64,000 nt of DNA from Gymnogyps californianus (taxonomy: Eukaryota > Chordata > Aves > Accipitriformes > Cathartidae), in NCBI RefSeq assembly GCF_018139145.2, contig NC_059471.1, forward strand, positions 207,843,494 to 207,907,493. Reading direction: 5' to 3'. The first letter of the stretch is position 1; each line of letters begins with the position of its first letter. Below the pieces are notes generated by a model. That model saw only the letters and a list, made by a program, of their open reading frames with translations. It searched no databases and was not told the origin of the DNA. Positions 29,272 through 43,953 of the stretch are shown one piece after another. The position numbers and the translations under genes were made by a program.

Positions 29272-31806
29272 CTGTCAAAGACAAAACATATTTGGTATTA
29301 CAAAGTTACATCCTAACACAAGCAGTAATGACTACAAAAAGCAAACTGAACTATTGCAGAAAGTAATAACATTGCATTTAACTAATCCACAAAGTAAATT
29401 TAAAGAAACACACTTCTCTTCTTTGGGAATTTTCTTTAAGTTCCTCATGCTCTCTTCTTCCTGTTGCATTATTTGTATGCAATGACTGTTGACTTATTTG
29501 CATACCCAATACCTTCTACAAATACTTTGTTTCTAAGATGTCACTCTAGTTGCACTTCCCAGTTACAGAAAAATAAATGCAAGCCTATAAAGTTGATGTT
29601 TACTAATCACAATACACTGCAGTTAGAACAACTAGAATGACATCAACAAAAGTAGGTATATACGTCTTGCAAAGGTAACAGAGATGTCCCTTTCCAAATG
29701 GATGCTGTAAGAGGATTATAGGGGAAAAAGACAATGATGAGTTATTTGAATTGTAATATTAAGGTGGGACTGCACGCACAATAGTACTCATTATCGCACA
29801 CTAACAAGATCTTAATGTTCATAGATGTGACCACTTACAGAAAGATCAGCAATGTGAACATTAATATTTATGACCTGGGTCAGTTCCACAATGAGCTTAA
29901 AATATAAGAAAATTCACATTTCAGCTGAACACTATGTGGCTAGTTATACAGAAACTTACATTCACAAAGTTGTCCTGTACAAATGCTTGTTTTAATCAAT
30001 CAAATATATTAAATAATTACTCAAATATATATTAACATGTTCTGTGCCTTTTTGAAAAAAAGATATGTTGGGAAACTTACTCTAAAATTGATGAACACTG
30101 CTACAGCAATAGTCAATTGACTATAGTCTGTAGTCAATGAAATTTTATTCTGATACAGAATACCTTATGATATAACTTATGATAAATCATGCTTTTCATC
30201 TCATTTAATCAGCTGTAAATTTCTCATTAATTTCCCCCCCCCAAATCTTAATAATGTTAGGCAATAGCAAGTATTCAGTTAATTGGAAAAAGCAAGGGCT
30301 TTTTGTTGGTTTGGTCACTAATTCTTTCTTTTGTGTTGCCTAAAGGCATTGTAAATAATGTTTCTAAAACCGAAACACCTTGATTAGCAAGCCAGGAGTG
30401 GAAAGGGAACTAGAGGGGAAAAAACATTTGAAAACAGCTAAAGATGTAGGTATAAATCCTACGAAAGTTAACACTGTAATACAGATCCTGCTTACACTAT
30501 GGTATTGCACACAGGAAAGAAAATTCAACTTCTCTTGCAAATGGGCAAGTCAAACTGAAATAAAACCAGTTCACGTTTAAGGCATGAGGCATCACAGTAC
30601 AAAATTTGGTATGTAGGTCTGCATTCTAGCCCTTTCCTACTGTGAAAAAAGGAAACAATAAAAATAAGGACAGGTTGAAAGTTAACATTTGACAGCCTAT
30701 TTCCAAAGTGAGGTTGTTAACAGGTACTAGAGAAATGAGATCACAACATTAAATTTTATAGGCTTGTTTTTAAAGGTTAAGGAGAAAATTGCTACACCAT
30801 GTGTTTTGCAGAAAGGTCTGTCTGTTTTTTTCAAAGTAGTTTTAAGGTAATATTACTCTCTCAAGATATAGCTTTTTATAGAAATATCAAATTAAATTTC
30901 CAACTCTTGAGCTTCCCTGTAAGCAATAAGCTTGTACTATATACCTGTCTCTTTGTCAAGTAGGTAATTATAAATATATGTATGTTTACTTAAGAAAGAG
31001 GAATAATTCCCTGAGGCACCATGAGAAGTTAATTATCATTTTAAAATGGTTACTGTTCAATTATCTCTTTTAGATCCTCTTTGACCTACTGTGCAATTAA
31101 ACATTACGTACAGACTTTCTAAACTTGATTTTGTGTCAGATCTTACTTCCAGAAGTGGCTCCATGAAGTCATTTGAAGCTCTGTCATTTACTTAGACAAG
31201 AATTTCCTTTCAGCTTGATTTTGGGTTTGTTCATGTTAGCGGTTCCACATCTGATGTACAGAGTACTTGGCCCAGTGGAAGCCTATGCCAACGGTTCCTG
31301 GTGGCATTTAGAGCACTGGAGCTTAGGACACTTACTTAAGGCACGTGGGAGACAATAATTCTTTCCTCTTTGCCAGCTGACAAAGCATTTAGGTTTCAGG
31401 GTCCTCTATGAATTCCCAAGCCCCATAACAATATAAACCAATGCATTTCTCTGGCCTTGTGACCTGACTTAAAATTGCTGCAGCCTCTACCCCCAAATCT
31501 GTCAGTGACTTTACCACCCTGGTCAGACCAGTGATACCCCTATCCAGCAAAACATTTAATCTGGAAGAAAATATTTTTAAGTAAGTTAATCATGCTCATA
31601 AATGCTTTTCTAAATTGGTGACTATGCACCCCATGAAAAAACATATGAAATATGATACAGTATTTCTAAAGAGAGGATTTCCTTCAGACCGTAAGCTTAT
31701 TAATGAACAAACTATATTCATTGAAGATACATTAAACATCTTACTATACATTTACAAATATTGATGCAAAGAGTGTCTGTGTAACATCACCCAAAAATGT
31801 ATTACA

Positions 31807-31900
31807 GTTATATGTATATATGAACCTATATGTTTACACGCACCTCTGCACATACAGTCACATATATAAAAATATATATCTAAAATACATGCATATACAA
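31807..31900. repeat. TA/TG/CA-rich simple sequence
   Basis: Interrupted tatgtatatatg and catatataaaaatatatat words. Confidence 0.65.
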
Positions 31901-32124
31901 AAAAAGGAGAAACTAAGGAGGCAATCTACAAATAGTAAAATAACTAAGTACTGAAGTACTGAATGGATATATTGGAATTGATAATTTCAGCATTTTATTA
32001 GACTTGTTGAGATTAGGCTATAAAGCAAGAAAGATAGCTTACTAGATCTTATTTGCAATATTTGTGGAGAAGTGATGCTTTATAGTCAGAGTCAAGAGTT
32101 TTATGATCTTATTTACGTCCTACT

Positions 32125-32156
32125 TTCCCCTTCCTCCTCTTCCTCCTCCTCCTCTA
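32125..32156. repeat. Pyrimidine-rich CCT repeat
   Basis: Imperfect ttcctcctc units on the plus strand (AGG-rich on the gene strand). Confidence 0.75.
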
Positions 32157-34313
32157 TAACTTTCTCCCAGAGACAAATACAACACCCTAAAAAAATCCAA
32201 GAACTTGCAGCAAGGGGGAAAAAAAACCAACCCAACACATGAATTTGGAATTAAAAAAATAAATAATGTGGAATTCAAGATGAGCAACAAGAACAGAGCA
32301 TCCTAATAGAAGTAAAACAAAATAAATCTGGGAAAAGGTTACTAACAGTATGTAACATATCTGTTCTCAGGTACTGAAAAACATTTCTTCCTGCACTCCA
32401 GAAATTCATAGTTAAGTGCCCGAGTCTCATTTCAGAAATACATTTTAACAGCACACATGTGAAGTTCAACGTGTATCACCTTCCTCTTAATTCACTTTCT
32501 CATTATGACAACAACAATTTGTGCTTGGAACAGACACACAGAGTTTATTTGGTGGGACTGATATGTAAACAGCTGATCGTACAATCATTAAAACAATTAT
32601 TCCTGGAGCAGTTTGCTATTTGCAATTCAAACTTGCTCCCTTCATTCAGGGTTTTTGGTTTGGTTTTTTTTCATTCTATCTATAAGCATACTTGATATAG
32701 AATGCCCCCACATTTCTGTTAACTAATCCAGTAATCAGTGAATAAGGAAAAGGGTGCTGGGAATTTTAGCTTTAATCATTTATTTCTCTAAGTGTTTTTC
32801 CACAACTTATATTACCCTTTTGCTTCTGCTAAATAATACATCCTGGACTTCAAAAGGCAAGCTGTAAATCAAGTCCCCTGCTTTTTTTTTTAATGCAATA
32901 CCTCTGGTAATAGGCAATTTCAAACCAATACCTCTAGATTCTGGTTTAATGCCTACAGCAATGCATTTGAAACTTGCCAACCAAAGAAAAGCAAGCAAAA
33001 ACGCTCATAAACAGCAACAAAACTATTCTTCAAATGGTTCCTACTAAAATATCATGATTCTCGATTTGCACATAAAAATCAATGGAGTGCTACTTTCACT
33101 AGCTCATAGTAGAGACCATAGTACCTGTCAGAATACCCTCATTTGAAAGACATGGATTTATGCTGACTTCATGAATATAGTGATAATTTAATTTATTTTT
33201 CTGTTATTAAAAAAATGCATTTTACTAAAATAAAATTTTTAGAGGTGTTATAGCCACATGTACTGAGATGCTGTATATCCTAGAAACACTTGCTTTTCCT
33301 TTTGAGTTAACTTCTGTGCAGGAAAGAGCTTTTGACTGATAATTGGCAGAAAATGTAGTTGGAGACAACTCTCCAATAAGCTTATTTCCGATTCTGCTAA
33401 AAGAAGTCTTTGAAGATTACTACTTCAAAGTCCTTCAGCTGCTACCTCTCACTTGGTATGGGCAAGATGAAAAAATAAAATTTATCATCACACAATAGGA
33501 AACATCATTCTTTCTGGCTAATTCCACTGAACTCCATCCATCTTTTCCTTTTTTCCCTCTTCTTTATGACATGAGGTTTAGAGGCCTTGACAAGGAATGG
33601 ATTCAATTTTCCTCTGCAAATGCAATCAATAAAAAATAGAGAGCGCTACCGTGCTCTCTTTAAAAGAACTGGAATACACTTCTGATGATTTATTCAATGT
33701 ATAGGCCCTGGCCTGCATACAAGGCAGAGCACAACTTTATTTGAAAAGCCTGAGAGCTATTTACTGTATCTGAAAATATGTAAGCTGCTGTTCCCTGATG
33801 CGGCAGCTACACATACACTGGGGAGAACAGAAGGAAGCTCCTCAGCAGTTCATTGATCTTCTAGTGTGTGGAATGTATTACACTTCCATATCCTGTTTAA
33901 TGAAGTTGACTCATTGATTTCTTTAAAGATAACACCAACTAATTATTGTTATGAATGAAATATATATTTGCAATCAAATATTATGGTATTTAAAAGTGGG
34001 CACAGAGGGACAGTACATTTGCAAGTGCATATTTTTGTATATATGTGTGCAGACACAGAGGCTTCCATCTGTAGCCATACTAATCAGATATTATAGAAAC
34101 TCTACTGGAGGTATAAATAGCCTTCTTTATGATTTATGTGTTTCACTAATTTTTTTCAAGATTACATTCCTTCCAGCTTATGTTAAATTACATAGAATGT
34201 TACACACTCTCAACTGTCACTGGAAAGTTGTACTCCCATTTCATTTTACATTGGACTGAGAAGGAACAGTCTTTGATTTTAAGGTATTTTTAATTAGATT
34301 TTTGCACTGGCTT

Positions 34314-34358
34314 ATATAGATATGTGTGTATATTTGTGTACACACACACATACACATT
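34314..34358. repeat. TG then CA simple sequence
   Basis: tatgtgtgtatatttgtgta followed by cacacacacatacaca, so the halves are partly complementary. Confidence 0.7.
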
Positions 34359-34911
34359 TTCTCCATAATTCCCAAATATAGTAATTTGAAGAACTATTCT
34401 GGTAGTAACTTGAACTTCAACCCTTCAAATTTAGATGCATGTTTTAAGCCATCTACTTCTCTCATGCAAAGTTCAGCACGAGCAAAAGGCCAGAGCAAAG
34501 GAAAGATTATAGTGGCTCCAAACTGAACTGGTCCTCAGAGTAGAATCAGAAATCTGAATTTAGGTACTTAGGCTTTCCATAGAAAACCACAGGAAAGTGT
34601 CCAACTCAAAACAGTCACCCAAAAAAACTTCACAGCTGATTAGAAACCAGTTAAAAGAGAGTAATAGGAAAATTGTGAGAGCTAGGGGAACTGGGGAATG
34701 TTTTATTTAACTTCTGTATAGAGGTTAAGCAAATAAACAGGAGCACACTATGAGATACATACATGGATCGTAGGAGTGTGTGTACAAACTGTGTGATTTA
34801 AATATAGTTTGCATACGTACTCCAGAGTACTAAATTTATCAGATTAGTTACAAACATTGTAATAACTTGTATTTAGTTTGAAAACATCCACCAGCTGATT
34901 TGAAAGTGTTC

Positions 34912-34929
34912 TATTTATTTATTTATTTA
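34912..34929. repeat. TATT microsatellite
   Basis: Just over four units of tatt. Confidence 0.8.
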
Positions 34930-37129
34930 ACTACATACTTTGAAAGGTAAAGAATTACCAATGGGAAAAATATTACAAACTGAATAGACTTTGTTCATAT
35001 TTATCAGAACAAGGATTTACAAAGGCAAAGGAAATGTATTCTTCTCATTGAAAGCAGGGGAGGAAAAGAAAAAAATAAGTCTTAAAATTTAACACACAAT
35101 AGCTGTTATATAGTGGCATTTACAATTGGATAGGTCATTACTTTAAGTGATGCTCTGCTGGATCTTGTATACATAAATCAGTTACAAAATCTTGCTTTGA
35201 AAGTAGCATTTGTATCTTCTATCATAACGGAATTTAAAATTACTGGATAATCAGAACTGTTTGGGTAATATGCATTCAATGGTGCATAAAAAGCAAAGTA
35301 TTAAAATACAATTTTTAGCATATGGAACAATAATGAAATCAAATAATTTCAACATCTAACATTGCTGAAAGAAAATTTTATAGAGTAGATATTTTACACT
35401 CTTAATTAAAAGCATAAATGGTAAAATGTCATGTACTTTTTTCATTAAATGAACAACTTCTCTACTCCCCATTAGATATCTGACATTATGTTCCAGACAC
35501 TTCTATAAATAATTCTCTGAAGAAGTCACTGAAGTCTAGCATACTGTTGTGTCTGTGTCAAATCAAGTAAATTAATTGGCAATGCCATGCTGTCTGCTGA
35601 CTGACTTAGCTTCCACATGCTGATAGCTAGAGAAGCACAGCAAAAGCTCATTAAAATAAGAAATGCTCAGGAGAAGGAAATGGGAAGAAAAATGTCAAGA
35701 AGGGAAGATGGAATTAAGCTTCTATTATAGCTCAACAAAAAGAGTTAATACAATGCAGAGTCATAGACTCTTCAGTACACGCTCATAATTTTTCAACAAG
35801 TTATTTGTCTCTATAAAACACAAAGGACACCCATATTATATACTGCAACCTATTGCTGATAACAGTATTTGTGCGTCTTACAAGTTGGGAAGGATGAACG
35901 TTGGTTTTTGTCTTGCTTCCTCTCATAACAAAATACACCAGCATGTATTCTAGAATGGAATAACACCCGCTGTAAACAACCATACAGTACTGTAGGGGTT
36001 TTTTCTGGGAAGATGGCAAGAAGACAAAATATATGAAAGCTACTGTTGATTAGCGTGGTTCTGGAGGACTTTCAGGTTTTGTAGAGCTATGCACAGTGTA
36101 AGAACCTAAGTAAAATGAAAAACAGAATGAATTTATTAAAGTAATTACAGCACCTCCTGATTTTTTACTATTTATTATTAGTTTTTACAGGTGACTTCAA
36201 AGTAAGCCCTCTAATTGGAAATAATTCCTTCTTTAAAGAAACAGATGAAGGAGTATTTTTAAATGAGTATGTTGTATTTTTATGGAAATGTCAGGGATTA
36301 AATATCAACAAAACACCCACTTACTTAGAAAGTAATGATGACTATATTACACGTTAACTCTTGTCTTCCTTCACTTTGCTCTAATTTTTTCTTAGCATTT
36401 CAAAGGATATCATAGTGACACTCAAATTAAACTAGCTATAGAGATATGCTTGATCTTTAATGAAGACTTCTCTCTATAAAAAATTTTAATTAGGTGTTAA
36501 CAAAAACAAACAAAACTAATCAAAAGACTGTCTGGATATGCTGTTCTGGAATAATTTATTAAACTTTGTCTTCAGTTTGCCAGGGTACCACCACTTCAAT
36601 AACTTTCCAGTCACTAGAACACCTTACAAGATCAGAAAATCCTAAGCAGTAGCTGGGTTAAGTGAGAAGGAAAAGAGCTAGAAACAGGTCAACTCATGCA
36701 AAAATGTTCTCTCTCCTGCCCCATGCTTTCTGCAATTTTTAAACTGTTTTGTTGATTCCCATTATAGTTTATATTGCTTGTAGTCCAAAAACTCAATTAA
36801 TTCAGAAATGGATGCTATCACATGTTAGTTTTATGTAGATCACCTATTAAAAAGTTCTTACAATTTTTCTTACAACACTTATATTGTCCATCAACAGCAA
36901 TTCCTCCTATCCTCTCCCCAGCCATGGTAAATTGGAAAGGACAAGTATCCAGCAAAAATAGAGATACGTTAATACAATAAAATAAAGATCGTTTGACACA
37001 TTGTCTGGGATACTGTGTTTTTGTTTTGTCCATTATGCCAAAGAAGAGATGAATTGCAAGTGGACAAAGTGTTGAAAATGGCCACTAAGACACCTGGTGA
37101 AGAACAGAAAATCTGTCTTCTGAAAGGGG

Positions 37130-37400
37130 ACAGAGTTTGAGTAATATAACCTAGAAAAATGAGGCAGAGTCAGAAAGCAAGCCCACCCCTGAAAAGGGTA
37201 TGTAAGCATAAGGATGGCACTGGCACAATAACAAATGGGTATAAAGTACTTAATAAATTAGAGCAGGTAATTAGGAGGTCTCTTTTAGAGCAGAAGGTGT
37301 TAGAATGGCCTTCTGCTAGGAGACACAAGCAAGGAGCCGAGATAGTTTAAGCTGGAGTTTGATCAGTTTATTAAAGGAATGACACTGACTAGCTAGATTA
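37130..37400 (+). mobile_element. Probable old CR1/L3-like LINE 3' relic
   Basis: Scattered words match, from memory, the 3' part of ancient amniote CR1/L3 elements in plus orientation: acaaatgggtataaa (37231-37245), attaggagg (37271-37279), gttagaatggccttct (37299-37314) and ctggagtttgatcagttta (37352-37370). Order and spacing fit, but divergence is high, and the borders are guesses. It is clearly older than the avian CR1 copies in the window. Could be another LINE; a profile search would settle it. Confidence 0.45.
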
Positions 37401-37639
37401 AGAATTGGATTTGTCAAGCAAAAAGCTGCCCTATTCTGATAGATCATCCTTTGTTACAAATAAAGAAAAGATCCTTTTAGAAGCTGAAATTTAGTTACCA
37501 CAAACAATGCAGTTTTATACAGAGTTAATGGCAGCACAAGAACTGGAACTAAAACCGCTTTTCTTATTCATTTTTAATTAATGAATATTAAATGTTTGAA
37601 AATAAACTATGGATAATTTTTTGCTACATTAATCTCTCT

Positions 37640-37785
37640 CTCTCTATAGTACATACATATGTATGTTCTATATATATTATAAAATCTATATTTTAAATCT
37701 ATATTATTAATAATTATATATTATAAAATTGTTTTCTATATATATTATATAGATCATATATGGAGAACATACATTTATATGTAGA
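37640..37785. repeat. AT-rich imperfect palindrome
   Basis: A CT run (37633-37646) leads into very AT-rich sequence. Arms atgtatgttctatatata (37659-37676) and atatatggagaacatacat (37756-37774) are near reverse complements, apart from two extra bases, around an 80-base spacer that is itself rich in tatatatatta words. It could extrude a cruciform or be a decayed TA microsatellite. Confidence 0.7.
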
Positions 37786-39217
37786 CAATATTTTTTTCTG
37801 AGGTTTAGGTCATTTTAATAAATATTAAAATAATACAGTGGATTTGGCTAATGGATTCTAATCTAATCCCCATATAAATGAAATATTAATGAATAGCAGG
37901 CTGGTTTAATCTATCTAAATGTATCTCTGGCAACAGAAATCCAAGACACACCGAGTGTGAGGGGAATACAATGCACAAGCAGGAAACGTGAGAAAAATGA
38001 TGATGAGAAAAGCACTGTTTCATCACCTGAGCTGGTACAGATGTGACAGCTCCTGCTGCTTGTCAATATTCTAACCATCCCATGGACGAGTCTTGCGGAC
38101 TAAAAATAATGAAATTTCCACAACCTTTCTTTTTGTTGTTTTTGTTGTTGTTGGTTTTGGCCAAAGGTTGAGCCAAAGAGGAAGAGGACAGATATTTTCT
38201 AAAATTCAGCTACCCAAGGAAGAAGTCCCCTCTCTCCAGCAGATGAAACATCTGTCCCACGTGCAACTGCATTATGCCTTCTCGGAAGCAGAACATAAAA
38301 ATAAAATAGAAATTGTCATTCTATAGCCTGACATCATCATAGATATTGTACCTCAACTTAAGTGAGCTTGGTTTGGTATTGTTTTCCAGGTTATATAGAC
38401 AGAATATGAATAAAACTCTTCTCTCAAAGATCAAAGGAGTATAGGGTACTAGAAAGGTGCGAGTTCAAAGCTTGCTGCCTGTACAAACAGAGGTTCTCCT
38501 TCTCTCTCTGAAGATATTGCTATTTCTTGGTATAAACAAAGACTTTGCCTGTATCTTTACAAGAAGAAAAATATATTATTTTTATTTCATCTATAGCATT
38601 CAATCTATGAGAAATGAAACACAGACTCCTAGTCCTGTGCTTACAAGATGCCAAGCTGAATTCCACTCTTGGGGTGAATCCTGGCATCCCTGAAGTTAAT
38701 GACAAAAGTCCTTTACTGCACAGGGGACTGATTTCATCCTTCATCTTCAGAACACTGTAACCCTGCAGTGTTCAGCCGCTCTCTCCGTACATAATATTTT
38801 GTCAGTCTAATGCAATAAACAGATCACAGAATTAGGAGCCAGGACTTATCACTTTAGATTTTTTAAGCAAGTGAAAAAACCACCACCCTTACAAATCACT
38901 TCATACAACTCAAAATGCCTTTGAAATAATAAAAGACTCAAAAGGATCTTTGGGAACACAGTAAAATTAAGCTTCTTTGGAGGTTTTTTTTGTCTGCTTC
39001 CATGTCATGAGTACTCTCTCAGGATTCATCTGAATTTTCTCTATTCACTGCTTTACTCACTTGGTATAGCAGTTCTTTGTTCTACAATGTCCAAACAGAA
39101 ATACATTTTTATAATCATGTGCTTGCTGAAGGTCTCCTTGTTTTTAATTTACTTTGTGATTATATGAAACCACAGGAAGAGGCACTAAAGCTACAGAAAA
39201 CAACTGGAATGGGATGA

Positions 39218-39305
39218 AGAAAAACATCTTACTGCCTTATATATGCCTACCCTATTGTTTAAGAAGAAATCTTACCGCCTTACATATACCTACACTAATG
39301 GTTTA
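39218..39305. repeat. About 44-base tandem pair, imperfect
   Basis: Two adjacent copies share catcttactgccttatatat / aatcttaccgccttacatat and end in gtttaa. One single-base gap and several substitutions separate them. Confidence 0.8.
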
Positions 39306-40189
39306 AACTGCACTAAATTTTAGCTACTTTGGCTTCCCATATTTAACTAAGGGCCATAATCCTTCCTGAATGAGTAAATACTGCATAAATAGAGCTTTTA
39401 AAATTAGAGAAGCTGCTGAGTTTGAGGTTTCTCGGGGCTTCTCTATAGATCATTCCCAATAATAGGAAGAGACCAATGTATTAAGGAAATAAAGACACAC
39501 ATGGAACAAGTGCTATGGAGTGAAAAAATGTATCAGGAACAAAAATGGTTAAGAATACATTATAAAGACCTCTGAAGTCATACAGTATTTTCAACAGCTA
39601 CTTTCAACTAAAGTCAGGAAGTGAGAACACAGAGTACCACATTTCCTAGGATAAGGAGAAGGATATAAAAATATGAATCTGGATTTAAAGTAAGGCTTTA
39701 AGGAGGAGTCGTATCACATAGTGAAATACAACAAACTTCAGCCCCCATCTTACAGGCATTTCTACACATATTTAACTTTCATATTTGATAAATGAAGGAA
39801 GCAAAACTGAATGCCAGGATCTCAGCACGAGCTAAATCCCATCAAGCTCTGACAATCTGCATCAATCCAGGATGTACTCCAAGGAAATAAGGGTCCAAAT
39901 CTGCTAACAACCCATTGCAGCAATTGTTTCAAAAAAGGAAAAGGAAAGACCTAGTGTTGTTTTTTTTTCATATCACTTAAAAAAAAAAGACTGTATGAAG
40001 CAGTAGAAGACTTATCATGAGAAATTCATCACTTTTTGCTTTTCTAACAGCATACTGGTTTCAGTGGCTTCACCTATATCAGCCAGCACTGCATTGCAAT
40101 GGAAGCAGGTCTGTATATTGAAACAGTTGGTGCTGGGGATGTGACATTTATATTATACAGGATGTGGAGATTTTATTTTCTGCTACATC

Positions 40190-40370
40190 TCATCTGTGCT
40201 GTAGCCTGAATGCCTGTTAAGAGTTGATGCGAGCCAGGTGCACTGTGAGAGCGCGCCTTCTGGTTTAGCTGCACTGCAAGGGAATCCAGCTGCCACGCTC
40301 TGAGATGGCTCAGCAACGTCACGTGCAGTAACTTGGGCCAGACAGTGCTTCCTTCCAAAGGGCGTTTCTG
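40190..40370. other. Unassigned GC-richer block with CpG sites
   Basis: About 180 bases including gtgagagcgcgccttctgg and cagcaacgtcacgtgcagta, with a cacgtg E-box-like word inside. No gene or repeat recognised. Could be a regulatory element or an old repeat. Confidence 0.35.
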
Positions 40371-43300
40371 ATCTGAACTAAAATATTAACGTAGACATAT
40401 CCAGCTCTCATGAAACAATAATGAAAGGTCAAATAATTAGATAGCTGAGAGTGAGAACAACTTGCTTTTCAGTGATTAAGAAGTTCACAGTCAACTGGCA
40501 ATATGCAGCTTCATACTCAAGAGTGTCATTCTGTCTCGAGCACAATGTCACCTCACAATTTTCATCACCCTTGTAATCTTTAGCAGCAGATGTCTTTGGA
40601 TCCAACGATAGCTATATCTTCTATTGTAACTGAAAGGAGAGGACACTCAACTTTAGCTAACAAGATGGGCCCGAGCATGATAAAAACAAACAAAATATGT
40701 ATTTATATACACATACGAACAAACACTACGCATTTAACAATACAGCTTCTCATCTAAAAACCAATTGCTTTATTGGTACAAATATTCTGTAGTCTAATAG
40801 CCAGATTCCCACCTGTTGCAAGTGGACATATTTTCACTAATGCCACTGATACGGTATACCAGTGTATACCAGCTGAAAATCTGACCGTGATTTTATAAAT
40901 ATTTATTTCACCATTACAACTTGCAGCCCAAAAGCAAAGTTAAGAAAATCTGGCACTTTAAGGAACAAACAACACTCTACACAACAGCCGTATTTTACTT
41001 TAGTCAGTTCCGCTAAATGCTTTATGCATATAACAATGGTTCAGAAAATGAGACATCACCAGTAGTAAAGAAACCAGAGCTGGGACCCTGGCTTACAGAA
41101 ACTGATTGAAGGTGTTGGTGCTAAGTCAATTTGATGTACATGCTTTTAACTTTGATTCTAATACTGACTTTCAGGAAAATCTTTGACATATCATAATCTT
41201 ACTAAGCATCTTCCTCAGCTATAGAACAGGAACAATTTGTTTATTCTTAATGTCATTATCAGATCTCAGTAACAAAGAGTCTTTAATGTCTTGAAGGTCT
41301 TCTGAGTGATTTCTTGACATAGTCTGGCACTTTGGCACAAAAGCAGCTTTATGATGTACGTAGTTTCTGTATTGTTTATGAGTCAACACCTGGCTAGCAT
41401 TTTGTAGTTGTAAAAACATGTCAGAAGAGTCATATCTAAACAAATTACTTCATGAATTTTTTTCAAAGCATCAATCCAACAATTGGAACATCGACTGACA
41501 CTTGCAGAGCTGTCAAACAAAATTCACTTTTTCATGTCAATATAAGTAGTATTTTTTTATTTCAGATCTTCAGGCTTCCAATCACTGGCAGAATTTTAAA
41601 AAAGATTTCTTTTTAGAGTCAAGAAATAAAAAATACTAAATTTCAAAGAATTCTTCTTGTTTTAAGTAAGACATATATATTTTTGCAGAAACAAGAAAAA
41701 AAAAATTTATTCCTTCAGTTATCTACAAGATAGAATCAAAAAACTGGCAAGACACAAATGTTCTCGATGACAGACTCCAACAAACTTACTTCAGGGACAA
41801 CATTTAAGGAAACATTGTAGGACTAACCAAAGACAATTTTTTTCTCACAAAACGAGATTTCAGGTGTACGACCTAGTGAGCAATCAGGTATCTCTCCCCT
41901 GCCCCTCTTCTTGACAGCTTATGCCATAGCAAAGCATAAAATACTGTCAAAGGCATCCAGTTCATGCTTCGTGCCAGCATAAAACAAACTGAAAAAGCAG
42001 ACAAGCTATCCATCATCTGCTCAGAAGACTATAACCCCTAAGGCAAGGGAATGGAAAAGAGAAATGCTGTAGCTATGCAATTTGTCATGATTAATTAGTT
42101 ATTTATTAATGTATTATGATTTCATTTTGCTAAGTACAATCTAATCGCGTAAGCAGGAATCTTTCATGTCTTGAAAATTTTAAAATGAGAGTTAAGACCT
42201 GACGTATTAAGGCGAACATAAACCGGGGATTGAGGGAAGAACCGTATCATCAGCAGATCAAGAACAGAGGCTATTGCAGAGCTCTGCCATACTCTTCAAT
42301 TACCTACTGTCCTCCTGGTTTCTGAAAAATAAAAACAACTGCTCAACGTCCCTCTGCCTCTGACCTCTCATTCCCTGTTATCTGTGACAGAGAAGTCAGA
42401 TCAAATTAAGGAATAACTTGAAAATGGAAGGAAATTTTGTTGACTATAAATGGAAAAACTAAAGAAAATGGGGTGCAAGAACCCACCTGTTGCAGAAATG
42501 GAGAGACATTCATGACAAATTAGCTGACAAGTTGTGTTCTGTGCAGGCATGTAGTGAGATACCAAAAAATGAAAAACATTTGGGGTGGGGGGGAGATCAA
42601 TAATTGGAAGCAACAAATGAGATGTTTCAAGACAGTAAATCAAGAATAATGCTTGTGAGATAGGCAGCAAGTATTTCATGAAATTAGCTCAAAAATTAGT
42701 ACTGGTTATTCCAAAGTGAAACGAGGAATAAAACATTAACCCCATATGACCAACAGCAACAAAGCTACTTGGAGAGATGGGCAAAAAAAGATTTTTGACA
42801 AATTATATCTTTTGTGCCATTTTCCATCATCAACCACCAACAAACACATACAAAATTTATAAAAAAGGCATATATACATTACTCGTAGCTAAATACATTT
42901 TAAATATTCAAAGTCTTCTGGATTAAAAAGAAGTAAAGGTAGATTCAGATTAAAAAAAACCCAACAACAACAAAAAAACCCACCCCAAAATGGCATTCAT
43001 ATTTCACTATTCCATATGGATCTACTGCTTAGGAAAAAAGGAAAATCAGCAGTTATCCATTTAGAGATCTATATTCAAGCTTGCAGCAGACTGTCAGAAT
43101 GATACATTGGTTGGATCACTATATAATGCCTTTAGCTCTTGCATAATACAAGAGACCATTCCCAAACAACTTATTAGTTTATATACAGACAAGAAGACTT
43201 TATATAAAAATAAATAATATAAACTCATTTTTAATATTTAATCTATGTTCAGAAAGACTGAATATCCTCTTTCTTCTGTATTTTCTACGTTTAATTCTTG

Positions 43301-43868
43301 TTCCAGTTCACTTCCGTAGCCAAAACTATCAATCATCTACCTATCTTTATGTCATTTCCACCTACATGAAGTGATGTTAAGGATTAAAACAGAAGTAGTA
43401 CCCACATCACTAACATCAGCATCACATTCCTGAGCTAAAAATTAGGCGAAAAGTAAAGATGCAACTGTTATACATAAACAAAACATACTACTGATACTTT
43501 GCATAAAAATGACTGATTTTTTTATTCAGGATGGAACTCTCAGAAGTAGTCCTGTACTCCAAAGAGCTTGGGAAGCTTTAACTGCTCAAGACAAAGATTA
43601 ATTTTAGAAAGAACAGATTTGTAGTTTAGTTCTAGAATGTGTGGATTCAAATAGAACAAGCAGTTTAAAATAAGCATGACATCTTATGTGTGTAAAATAC
43701 ATTTCAGTAATTTAAAATAATGCTTGAATTTTAAAAACTATACCCAGAAAAAAATGTTGATCTGCACAAGAAAACTGATCTGTGCTCCAGTATCAACCTA
43801 GGATTCACAGAGCAGGCAAAAAATACAACATTTGAACAAATACAAAACACCTCGTTTCCTTACGATAA

Positions 43869-43953
43869 TTATATAGATTATATGCATAATTATGTAAATA
43901 TATGGTTATATATGTATATATATATGTATATATACACACATATACATACATAA
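43869..43953. repeat. TA/TG microsatellite
   Basis: Interrupted tatatatgtatatatatatg and tatatacacacatatacata. A likely polymorphic site. Confidence 0.8.
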
